NCBI GenBank assembly: GCA_024743095.1
Contig: JANSXF010000046.1
Location: 1-35,273 of the forward strand
DNA from: Flavobacteriaceae bacterium
GTDB taxonomy: Bacteria > Bacteroidota > Bacteroidia > Flavobacteriales > Flavobacteriaceae
DNA: 35,273 nucleotides
Reading direction: 5' to 3'
A program made the translations under genes and the position numbers. The notes beneath the pieces are model-generated. The model was given only the letters and a program-made list of their open reading frames with translations. It did not search any database and was not told the DNA's origin. The first letter of the stretch is position 1; each line of letters begins with the position of its first letter. This document shows, piece by piece, positions 1 to 7,766 of the stretch.

Positions 1-200
1 ATGAAGCGGTCCTTCGGCGAACGGCCCGTGAACTCCCCGGTATTGACCGCCAAGGCTCCGGAGGAGGCCTCACGGCCCATGCCCTTGCCGGTAGTGATGT
101 CCTGGAGCTCCTCCGGGGACAATTGGTAATGGATGTTGTCGGTTTTAAGGTTTAATCTTTTAATAGAAGTTAAAAAATTAGCGGACGGTGATAATGACAT
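1..200 (-). CDS. pckA: Phosphoenolpyruvate carboxykinase (ATP), N-terminal part, cut by window edge
   Basis: PEP carboxykinase converts oxaloacetate and ATP to PEP, CO2 and ADP in the cytoplasm, the entry step of gluconeogenesis. The minus strand reads from an ATG at 200-198 to the window edge: 66 codons plus two bases. It begins MSLSPSANFLTSIKRLNL, then YQLSPEELQDITT, and reaches TGEFTGRSPKDRF, the signature N-terminal motif of the ATP-dependent (PckA) family; the GTP-type enzymes lack it. Codons after about residue 25 are markedly G+C-rich (GAG, CTC, ATC, GGC), as expected for a highly expressed gene. The catalytic core lies outside the window. It is separated by 261 bp from the M14 peptidase gene and is probably an independent unit. 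Family identity is strong; the exact start is likely but not proven. Confidence 0.9.
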   Translation of the reverse strand, partial: MSLSPSANFLTSIKRLNLKTDNIHYQLSPEELQDITTGKGMGREASSGALAVNTGEFTGRSPKDRF

Positions 201-461
201 GATTTCTTGGTATGTAAATTTCAATATGCCTTCAAGAATATCAAAAAAATGCCAAGTAGTAAGGGTTTAACAACGTTTACTAAATTTTAACGACTTTCAT
301 GTCATCTAGGTGTTGCTCCATGTTCCTTGGCAATTAATCACTCTTTGTCCACGCTCTATCATTTCTATTTCTTCCCATGTGATGGCCCAGGTTTTGGATA
401 TGGTCTATCAACTCATGCTATTGGTTATGATACCCAATGGGACCCATCTAATCTCTACAAC
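201..461. other. Intergenic, upstream of pckA
   Basis: No convincing gene. It should hold the pckA promoter, reading leftward, but no full TTTG-N19-TAnnTTTG match was found; the nearest is TATTCTTG on the minus strand about 35 bp before the ATG, with one mismatch and no good -33 partner. No clear terminator for the M14 peptidase gene was seen. Confidence 0.4.
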
Positions 462-1700
462 TCATTCCTTTGCCAACAACAATTCCATCATGGCCTTTGA
501 AGAAGCCCCGCCAATCTCGTTGATCCGATCTTTTGGGGTGCGGTCGCCTATTTCATAAGTGATCCCAACTGCGTCATGCCCATATAAAAACCATCCTTTT
601 GATACGGGCTTGTTACTATTGGAATCTTTTTCGTTCACCTCATAATTCTCAATATCCTTTTCCAACCTATCGAACCAATCCTCAATAAAGTGAGACATGG
701 TAGTTCCTTCCCTAGTTTTATTGGTGTAAAAAACATCCTCATAGGTTGAATGGAAATCCAAACCTAAAATGATCTCTCCTCTATCCTTTCTGCTGGTCTC
801 CGTAATAAATGACACTACGTTTTCAACTTCAGGTTGACGGTATTTTGACCAATCCCGGTTGAGATCCACTCCATTGGCATTATGTCTCCAATGACCTAAA
901 TCCACCCCATCCGGGTTAAGATTGGGGAAGGCCAACACTCTATACTTGCTTAAAAATTGAGTGGAAAGCTCAGACTTTTCCACGATGGTTTCCACAAATT
1001 TTTGAAAAGCAAAGAAACCTGTAACTTCCGGTGGATGTTGCCTTGTCAAAAGAACAACAATGGGCTTGCCTTCAGGACTTCCCCTATAGATGTCCAAAAC
1101 CGGGATGTTTCTCCCCAGCTTGGATTTCCCAGTACTTCCCAAGTGTACAAAGTCATTGGAGGCCACTATGTGCTGTAGATACCATTCTTTTACATCATCT
1201 GAACCATTGACTTCTTGGGCTGCAATGAGTTGGGGTTCCCGATTTACCATCAATTGTAAAATCCGGCCATTGCTTGATTTGGTAATGTTTACGGAATCCA
1301 CAATGCCCCATTCCCCTTTTTTTCTCAGTTTAGGTTCGTACCTGTGCCGGAAACCTTTGGGATATTCAAACTCAAAGTAAACCTGCCTTGGAAACTCGGA
1401 CCAAGTTTTAAAAGCATAATAAGGGCTCTTGTTGATAGGAGTATTCTCGGGTTCAAAATGCAATGTTATTGTTGAATCGTTCGATTGCGACGCATCGTTA
1501 AGACGAGCACCATCAAATTCATTGCTCACTGACACTCCCAATTCTTCAAAGTAATAGGTCTTTTTAGATTGATAAGCTATCGGTCTATCACTGGTATCCA
1601 CCGGATTTTTAAACTTTACTTTTTTGGGCAGGGTGCAATCAACCATTACCAGTGCCAATGCAATGGGAAAAAAGGTTACCCTACATCTCTTTATTATCAT
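462..1700 (-). CDS. M14-family zinc carboxypeptidase, probable exported or lipoprotein form
   Basis: Predicted metallo-carboxypeptidase hydrolysing peptide (or amide) bonds with one zinc. In the 412-residue form, H222-P-P-E225 supplies the HxxE zinc ligands, NPDG lies at 262-265, N281-R282 are the substrate-carboxylate residues, H317 in LDFHST is the third ligand, and E383 in TYEIGDR is the general base. The first 180 residues form an N-terminal beta-rich region. The frame can be extended to a TTG at 1754, but the ATG at 1700 starts a better leader (MIIKRCRVTFFPIALALVMVDC) with a Cys at 22; the lipobox VMVDC is poor, so plain secretion is also possible. It is the last gene of the fecR-susC-susD run, 150 bp after the FnIII lipoprotein gene. 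The substrate is not known; M14 members include both C-terminal peptidases and peptidoglycan amidases. Confidence 0.85.
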   Translation of the reverse strand: MIIKRCRVTFFPIALALVMVDCTLPKKVKFKNPVDTSDRPIAYQSKKTYYFEELGVSVSNEFDGARLNDASQSNDSTITLHFEPENTPINKSPYYAFKTWSEFPRQVYFEFEYPKGFRHRYEPKLRKKGEWGIVDSVNITKSSNGRILQLMVNREPQLIAAQEVNGSDDVKEWYLQHIVASNDFVHLGSTGKSKLGRNIPVLDIYRGSPEGKPIVVLLTRQHPPEVTGFFAFQKFVETIVEKSELSTQFLSKYRVLAFPNLNPDGVDLGHWRHNANGVDLNRDWSKYRQPEVENVVSFITETSRKDRGEIILGLDFHSTYEDVFYTNKTREGTTMSHFIEDWFDRLEKDIENYEVNEKDSNSNKPVSKGWFLYGHDAVGITYEIGDRTPKDRINEIGGASSKAMMELLLAKE

Positions 1701-1850
1701 ATTTGCTGTATATTTTGTTTTATTGTTTTTATGGAACAAGTTCCTGATAAACAACTAATTATTATCATTCCAATTATAATTGGGGCGGTGATTTATAGCA
1801 AAGAGTTCCACTGTCTCAATCGGTATGCACCTATCTGGACCATCAACCAT

Positions 1851-3182
1851 TTAAAAAACACTTCCCAAGGCATTGCTCATCTTGTCCCAACCTGAAGTAT
1901 CCTCTCTAAGTTTTGGTTTTGCCTGTTCTATATGGATAAATCTTCCGGATGTTTCCGTGGCCGAGACACTACAGGGATTGGGAGAGCTGTTAATAAACCG
2001 GCCTTGTGTGTTGGTAAACCCCCGTAATCTTGTCCAATCGGTATCGATATGGGCAATTTTAAAGGTCAATGAGGCATCCTTTTCCAATAGGGCGTCCCTG
2101 ATCAAGGCGGCATAATCGGTTTCAGGAGTTTGGTCGGTGCCATTGCTCATAATCACATCTGGGTCCCCTTCTCCCTTTCCAAAACCATGCAATTGTACGA
2201 ATACCGTATTGGGCAAGCTTGTTGTAATGGCTTCCGTTGTTTTTTGAAATGCCGAAATGGTATTATGTGCCAAATCCGATATACGATATGCTCCAGAAGA
2301 TCCACAGGCAGATGTTGTACCGGAACATTCGGAAGTATCGCCACTGTTACATCTGTGCGCACTGCTCAACAAAAGGGCCTTTCCAACATTGTTCCTAAAA
2401 GAATATGCTGCCTGGTAACCTGTATTGGTATCGTACTTGATATGGGGAGCCATTACTACCAAATTCTCCTTTTCGGGGGTCTTGCTAAAAACATAAATGC
2501 CCCAATAGTTGGATTTATTGGCGTCATATTCGGCCAGAACATAAAAAACCTGATTAGGTGACAGCCCTGTGTCGGTGAACTCCGTTATCTGATAATTGAA
2601 ATCAACCGCCTTAGAAACAGCTTCTGAAATGTTTTGTCCCAATAAAGCATCGATTACACTGTTCCATTGCTCCAATTCCGGAACGCTTGGCGGCCTATAG
2701 CCGTTTTCTCCACTACCCGGCACCATATCGATAAGGTTATTTAGATAACTATCAATGTTACCGGATGCAAACTGCAATTCTGCCGCAATAGCACCTACAG
2801 TGGCCACTTCCAAGATTTGACTTAATCCTGATTCATTTCCTGCAGCATCGGCCGCCATAACTTGATAGGTATATACGTTCCCAGGTTCCAGATTGTCCAA
2901 GGCATAGAATGTTTGGCCCGAACTGGCCAAGTAGCTCCCGTTCTGATATATGGAATAGTTTTTGACACCGATATTATCGGTGGATGCATCCCAACGTAAT
3001 TCTGCCGTTGTCTGGGTCACGTTTTCCACAATCAATCCTGATGGTTTGGTGGGAGCCTGTGTATCTTCATCTATCAGGGGGGCGTCGTTCCCACCACCTG
3101 AAGAGCATGAGGCCAACAGCAACAACACCATGACGATGCCCTTCACTTGGTCAAACTTTCTTATAAATTCCATTGTTCTCAT
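1851..3182 (-). CDS. FnIII lipoprotein with possible metal-dependent hydrolase domain
   Basis: A 443-residue lipoprotein: hydrophobic leader ending LLLASC with Cys26 as lipid site, then an SSGGG linker suited to surface export. Residues about 45-128 are a fibronectin type III domain (PTKPSGL, then a Trp, then a Tyr-rich strand). Residues about 230-443 are not a family I recognise. They hold spaced residues that could bind metal: H247 in VVMAPH, H276 in SSAHR, H332 in VQLHGFG and E419 in HIEQA followed by KLRED. This order loosely recalls N-formylglutamate amidohydrolase/poly-gamma-glutamate hydrolase type enzymes, which is inference only. Cys residues cluster at 278-293. It lies between the D-aminoacylase-like and M14 peptidase genes, supporting a hydrolase in the same pathway. 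ATG at 3182 or 3173 could start it. Confidence 0.7.
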   Translation of the reverse strand: MRTMEFIRKFDQVKGIVMVLLLLASCSSGGGNDAPLIDEDTQAPTKPSGLIVENVTQTTAELRWDASTDNIGVKNYSIYQNGSYLASSGQTFYALDNLEPGNVYTYQVMAADAAGNESGLSQILEVATVGAIAAELQFASGNIDSYLNNLIDMVPGSGENGYRPPSVPELEQWNSVIDALLGQNISEAVSKAVDFNYQITEFTDTGLSPNQVFYVLAEYDANKSNYWGIYVFSKTPEKENLVVMAPHIKYDTNTGYQAAYSFRNNVGKALLLSSAHRCNSGDTSECSGTTSACGSSGAYRISDLAHNTISAFQKTTEAITTSLPNTVFVQLHGFGKGEGDPDVIMSNGTDQTPETDYAALIRDALLEKDASLTFKIAHIDTDWTRLRGFTNTQGRFINSSPNPCSVSATETSGRFIHIEQAKPKLREDTSGWDKMSNALGSVF

Positions 3183-3230
3183 TCCTATTATATTGTGTTC
3201 TGGAAAGGAGCATCACATCTAGATTTTTTT

Positions 3231-3271
3231 GAGTACCGGGCGGCAGTTGTGCCCATTGGGCCGTGTACTCC
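3231..3271. repeat. Inverted repeat between deacylase and FnIII genes
   Basis: GAGTACCGG pairs with CCG(T)GTACTC across a roughly 20-base loop, one base bulged. It lies just after the deacylase stop codon. In the direction of transcription (minus) it is followed by an A-run, not a T-run, so it is not a classic intrinsic terminator; it may stabilise the upstream mRNA end. Confidence 0.4.
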
Positions 3272-3286
3272 TGTAGAAGCCTACCT

Positions 3287-4843
3287 CTACCTATGCAATA
3301 CTCTTCCGTTTAATTTTTCTGTGAATTTTCTGTTCTCAATGGAAAACTTTCCATTGATAATACTGTACACCACTCCTTCCGAAAGCTGAAAAGCATCCAT
3401 GTAATTTGCTTTGTCTGCAAAGTTTTTAGGATTAAAAATGATAATGTCAGCATAATTGCCCTCTTGGATTTTACCCCTTTTGGGAAGTTTAAGGATCTCA
3501 GCTGTTTTGGAACTGCTACGATTAATGAACGAGGCCATATCCAAGATACTGTCTTGTTGTACAAACTTTTGGTACTTGTACGGAAATGTGCCGTATTTTC
3601 TAGGGTGTCCAGAACCTCCATCTGATCCCGTAACGACCCATGGCTGCACCATAAAGTTTTCAATATCGTAAGGATTCATATTGAACGAGGCTATTTTAAT
3701 ATATCCCGTTTCCAGTACGTCGAAAACGGCATTTTCTGGTGACTTTCCAATATCATCCGCTATTTCTCGGACATTTTTTCCCTCAAGTGTGGTATCCGGT
3801 GCCTGAATGATAAGTAATTTGTCCGCTCCTCCCCTTCTTGCTATGTTCTGCTGTGTCTCTTCAAGTATTTTCCCCCTAAGTTCTGGATCTTGAAATCGTA
3901 CAAACAATGAATCGGTTCCACCACTTTCGGCCCATCTGGGCACTACGGCAGCCTTTAAACTTGTGGCCGATGCATCATATGGGTATTGGTTGGCTGTAAC
4001 ACGAACACCTTCATGCTGTGCGGTTTCCACCATTTTCACGATGGAATCGCTTTGTTTCCAAACATCGACACCCAAACATTTTATATGCGAAATATGTATA
4101 GGAATATTTGCTCTTTTGCCGATCTCTATGGTCTCTTGTACAGCTGGTATCAATCCAATGGAGTAAGTGCTCTCGTCCCGCATATGGGTGTCATAAAAAC
4201 CGTTGTTTTTTGCAACGACCTTTGCCAATTCCACAATCTCGCCCGTTGATGCATAGCTGCCCGGTGCATAAAACAGTCCTGTTGACATTCCAAACGCTCC
4301 GGTACCCAACTCTTGCCACATCAAATCCTTCATTTGCTCGAGTTCTTCCTGGGTGGCCCGTCTGTCACTTTCTCCCATGACTTGCTTTCTGATGGTACCA
4401 TGACCTACCAAAGTGACCACATTGGTTCCTACACCATTTTTTTCACATGCTTCCCTGTATTTTGATAAGGGATAGGGGCTACTTCCATCATTGCCTACGG
4501 TAACGGTTGTTACACCTTGAAAAAGAAATGGTCTATTGTGGGAATGTTCCGGGTCGTCCAAGTCGTTTGTGGCATGTGTGTGCGGATCTATAAAACCGGG
4601 GGACACAACCAATCCCTGAGCATCGATGGTTTTTTCGGCCATTACCTGGCTTTCGCCCTGATCATCACCGACCCAGACAATCCTATCGCCCTTTATAGCT
4701 ATGGAAACTGATCGGGACAGTGTTCCCACTCCATCGTAAACGGTGCCATTTATTATTAAAATATCCGCTTTAATACTGTTCTCATCTTTACAGGACGACA
4801 ATAGGACCAAAAATATTATAAAACCAAGGAACTCTCTTTTCAT
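3287..4843 (-). CDS. N-acyl-D-amino-acid deacylase-like amidohydrolase, lipoprotein
   Basis: Amidohydrolase-superfamily protein of 518 residues most like D-aminoacylases, which release D-amino acids from N-acyl-D-amino acids. The leader ends VLLSSC with Cys18, so it should be a membrane-anchored lipoprotein. The urease-like fold begins at ADILIINGTVYDG; PGFIDPHTH gives metal ligands H88 and H90; H220 (YDTHMRDE) and H250 (IPIHISH) match the other His ligands; D408 in TGSDGG is the catalytic Asp. The loop that in classic D-aminoacylase reads GNCG and supplies a zinc-binding Cys reads GNDG here (D119), so metal binding may differ. The small beta domain closes at the C terminus (GNYADIIIFNP). The gene is 101 bp after the accessory lipoprotein gene, in the same direction as susCD. 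Other members act on dipeptides or creatinine-like compounds, so the substrate is open. Confidence 0.85.
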   Translation of the reverse strand: MKREFLGFIIFLVLLSSCKDENSIKADILIINGTVYDGVGTLSRSVSIAIKGDRIVWVGDDQGESQVMAEKTIDAQGLVVSPGFIDPHTHATNDLDDPEHSHNRPFLFQGVTTVTVGNDGSSPYPLSKYREACEKNGVGTNVVTLVGHGTIRKQVMGESDRRATQEELEQMKDLMWQELGTGAFGMSTGLFYAPGSYASTGEIVELAKVVAKNNGFYDTHMRDESTYSIGLIPAVQETIEIGKRANIPIHISHIKCLGVDVWKQSDSIVKMVETAQHEGVRVTANQYPYDASATSLKAAVVPRWAESGGTDSLFVRFQDPELRGKILEETQQNIARRGGADKLLIIQAPDTTLEGKNVREIADDIGKSPENAVFDVLETGYIKIASFNMNPYDIENFMVQPWVVTGSDGGSGHPRKYGTFPYKYQKFVQQDSILDMASFINRSSSKTAEILKLPKRGKIQEGNYADIIIFNPKNFADKANYMDAFQLSEGVVYSIINGKFSIENRKFTEKLNGRVLHR

Positions 4844-4944
4844 TAGGGTTTGCTTTAATGGAATGTCAACCCCTGATGTATGGAGCTGACATTTCTATAT
4901 ATTTGAACATAAAGTTATCCTCAAAAAATCAATTAACAAGCGCA

Positions 4945-6108
4945 CTAATCTTCAGACTCATAAATAATTACATTATCCAGATCAAAGGACTCGGCGGTTG
5001 CTCCGGATTGTATTTGAATGACCAATTGGTAGGACCTCACCCCTCTTAGATATCCGCTGTTGATTTCGTACCACTGGCCGGCCACTTCCTCTACATCGTC
5101 ACTATAAATGCTGGCCAATTCAAGAACATCGCTACCGGAATCGGTGGTAATATTGGCATAGGCGTGTATACCGTCCAATTCTTCCCAACTGGTATCTCCG
5201 AAAAATACCTGAAAAGACACCCCGGAATTTTCCTGTCCGTTGGGCACTTCGACAGTATCAAAAGTAATCCGTATGGCTCCATCGGCATCCTCGGAGTGAA
5301 ATCCTTGGTTTCCATCTGGATAGGCTTCATAATCTTCCAACAGGGAGAAAACACCGATACGTTCGGATGAAAAGCCCAAGCTACTACTGCTTATATCCGT
5401 AATGGCCAGGTATTCCGAATCAAATCCGAGTTCATTCTCCATTTCGCTGCCAGTAGCAACATAATCTACGAAAGGTGGCTCGGTTCCATTGATCAGATCC
5501 AAGGTTTCATCATTGCTCCCGTTTCGGTCATAAGTGGCGTCCTCTGCCCCAATTGGAACTTCTTCAAATGAAGTTCCCCTGATTTTTTTACCAGCTGGCT
5601 GAAAAAAGGAAATGGAAAATTCCATAGCCTGGTCCGGGAAATACAACTTAGACCTATCCGTGGTATCCCCACCTTCGTTAACATTGTTATCGTTCACGCT
5701 TGGTGAAGCCCCACTATAGGTTCCATTTGGACTGGTCACGGTCCCTACAAAGGACATGGTGGACCCGAGTTCAATATCTTCTTCAGAAAGTGCCAATGCC
5801 TCCATTACGGTACTGATAGGAAGTTCAAGATCATAAGGAAACTCGGTTACGGTGATGATATCTTCGGCGGTTGTTTCACCATAGGTCACCGACAATGAAT
5901 AACTATCGGCATTACCGTTGGAATCTACCAATTGCGCACGTATCACATCGGTATCCAAGCTGAGTACGCTATAACTGAGTTCCGGTGTTTGATCAAAGGA
6001 AACAAAACCACCACGGTCGGTAATGTCTTCAAACGTATTGTTATCATTGGAACAACCTATCAAAAATAATAGTCCCAATAAAAATTGTATGCTTATACTA
6101 CTTTTCAT
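4945..6108 (-). CDS. SusCD-associated accessory lipoprotein
   Basis: A 387-residue lipoprotein (leader ending LLFLIGC, Cys19, followed by acidic and Asn-rich SNDNN suitable for surface export). The mature part is acidic and beta-rich, with an N-terminal Ig-like segment (about 30-125) and a C-terminal half (about 150-385) reading like a jelly-roll ligand-binding domain. No catalytic motif was seen and no exact family was recognised. It starts 20 bp after the susD stop, the position where SusE/SusF-like surface binding proteins sit in Bacteroidota uptake loci. I infer that it binds the transported ligand or helps the SusCD complex. Confidence is high that the gene is real and surface-linked, low for the precise role. 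Confidence 0.75.
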   Translation of the reverse strand: MKSSISIQFLLGLLFLIGCSNDNNTFEDITDRGGFVSFDQTPELSYSVLSLDTDVIRAQLVDSNGNADSYSLSVTYGETTAEDIITVTEFPYDLELPISTVMEALALSEEDIELGSTMSFVGTVTSPNGTYSGASPSVNDNNVNEGGDTTDRSKLYFPDQAMEFSISFFQPAGKKIRGTSFEEVPIGAEDATYDRNGSNDETLDLINGTEPPFVDYVATGSEMENELGFDSEYLAITDISSSSLGFSSERIGVFSLLEDYEAYPDGNQGFHSEDADGAIRITFDTVEVPNGQENSGVSFQVFFGDTSWEELDGIHAYANITTDSGSDVLELASIYSDDVEEVAGQWYEINSGYLRGVRSYQLVIQIQSGATAESFDLDNVIIYESED

Positions 6109-6128
6109 AATAGAAATCGTTTTGCTGG

Positions 6129-7745
6129 TTATTTAATGAAACTATCAGGATTGGTGTCCCAGAATACTTTGTCATAATTGTTCTTCTGCTCAAGGGACAG
6201 ATTCCGTTGTACCTCTAATCTGGATAATGGAAAACTTCTTGGAAATACGGGATTGTCATCATCTATGGGTACCTGCATGTCGGATGGATATCCCGTTCTT
6301 CGGTAGAAGTTATAAGATTCTATGGAGTTTCCGTAGGCGGCCAAATAGTATTCCTTCATTATAATATCCAAACGTTCCCCATCGGTGGTAGCATTTGAAT
6401 AATCCTGCATGACCTCATCGACATAGGCGTCCACATTGGCAGCTGTGGGTCGAAGATCAGAGGTTACCCCTCCGAATGCCATTACTTTGGACATGGATTT
6501 GCGGATTCCGGTCTCAAGCAATGTGGCAGGGTCGCCATTGGTCCCAAGTGTCAACGCTGCTTCGGCCTGCAAAAAGCTGACATATGAAGAGGTCAATATG
6601 GGAAGGATTCCTGCTCCGCCCAAATTATCGGTAGTGCTCGGCGCACCTACAAATTGATCTTGGTCGAAGCTTCCTCCACCTGGATAAATACCATATACGG
6701 TCCTTAGAAGGTTATCTCCTCTTCCTACACGGCTTTCTCCATGGTCGTAGCCCCAATATTGGTCGCCCACATAACAATAATCCACATGGGCATCTCCTTG
6801 ACATGGCAAGTAAGGAGGGCCACTAAAGGGATCTTCGTCGGATTGCCTATATAAATAATAACGAATTCTGGGGTCCGGGTCACTTTTTGACTCCTTCAGC
6901 AAGTACATAAAATAATTCCCAATGTATTCATCAACCCCGCTCACATAGGCTCGCTGAAAATACAAATGTCTACTTTCCGGTTCTTGGACAGTACTATAGG
7001 ACCATTGAAAATCCTCTTCGTCCGAATCGATCAAGTTTTGCGACAATAACGTATTGATTTCTGATTGTAGATCCGTAATGCCCAAATCGTTGCTTGCCAA
7101 TCTTGCCTGAACAAGCATCCTTAATTTGAGGGAATTCGCAAAAGCAATCCATTTATCCTTGTCGCTTCCATAGAAAAGATCGGTGGAAAAATTAAAATTG
7201 GCATCTTCGATTTCCGTTTTGGCCTCGTTTATATCCTCCAATACCATCTGATAAAGGGCCGCACCTCCGTCCAACTCGGGGTTGGGGTACTCAGCATTGT
7301 TCACGGCCTGGGAATAGGGAACAGCCCCTATATAATCCACCATGGTAACGGTCATGTACCCCATCAAAAGTTTGGCGATACCGCTATGGAAACGTAGGGT
7401 CTCATCGTCCTCTGCCAGTGCCACAATGGTTCGTACGTTGTTCAATGCCTCATAATAGGTATCCCATTCTTTACTGGTATCCCCATCCAAGACACTGGTC
7501 GGTACTACATCGCCGTAGGTATCGGTCATGGCCTCATATCTCATTACATCATCCGTGTTGACGATCATCCATTTCATATAATGCTGAAAGAGGTACTGCA
7601 CCTCGTTGAGCATATATTCAGGGTCCGCACTGTCCGGTGTTAAATAATTTGGGTTATCCTGTAGGTCGAAATCCGAGACCTCGCAACCCAAAAAGAGCAA
7701 TAAGGTCAGTGTGCTTATACTAAAGTATCTTACTATTTTTTGCAT
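6129..7745 (-). CDS. SusD/RagB-family outer-membrane lipoprotein (SusD-like_2 type)
   Basis: SusD-like proteins are surface lipoproteins that cap the SusC barrel and bind the nutrient. This one has 538 residues, the normal size. The leader ends LLLFLGC (Cys21). The mature protein starts with an LTPDSADPEYML segment, followed by helices with the TPR-like layout of the SusD-like_2 group: YYEALNNVRTIV, then KLLMGYMTVTMVDYIGAVPYSQA near 125-147, and late in the protein LETGIRKSM and YYLAAYGNSIESYNFYRRTGYP. The susC stop is 21 bp upstream of its start, so the two are surely co-transcribed. This SusD branch is often paired with peptidase genes rather than with glycoside hydrolases, which agrees with the enzymes downstream, but the ligand itself cannot be read from the sequence. 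Confidence 0.93.
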   Translation of the reverse strand: MQKIVRYFSISTLTLLLFLGCEVSDFDLQDNPNYLTPDSADPEYMLNEVQYLFQHYMKWMIVNTDDVMRYEAMTDTYGDVVPTSVLDGDTSKEWDTYYEALNNVRTIVALAEDDETLRFHSGIAKLLMGYMTVTMVDYIGAVPYSQAVNNAEYPNPELDGGAALYQMVLEDINEAKTEIEDANFNFSTDLFYGSDKDKWIAFANSLKLRMLVQARLASNDLGITDLQSEINTLLSQNLIDSDEEDFQWSYSTVQEPESRHLYFQRAYVSGVDEYIGNYFMYLLKESKSDPDPRIRYYLYRQSDEDPFSGPPYLPCQGDAHVDYCYVGDQYWGYDHGESRVGRGDNLLRTVYGIYPGGGSFDQDQFVGAPSTTDNLGGAGILPILTSSYVSFLQAEAALTLGTNGDPATLLETGIRKSMSKVMAFGGVTSDLRPTAANVDAYVDEVMQDYSNATTDGERLDIIMKEYYLAAYGNSIESYNFYRRTGYPSDMQVPIDDDNPVFPRSFPLSRLEVQRNLSLEQKNNYDKVFWDTNPDSFIK

Positions 7746-7766
7746 TTTATTTCTTTTTTGGTAGGA

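Noticed and set aside
3231..3271. Intrinsic terminator after the deacylase gene
   Set aside because: The stem is followed by A residues, not T, in the direction of transcription.
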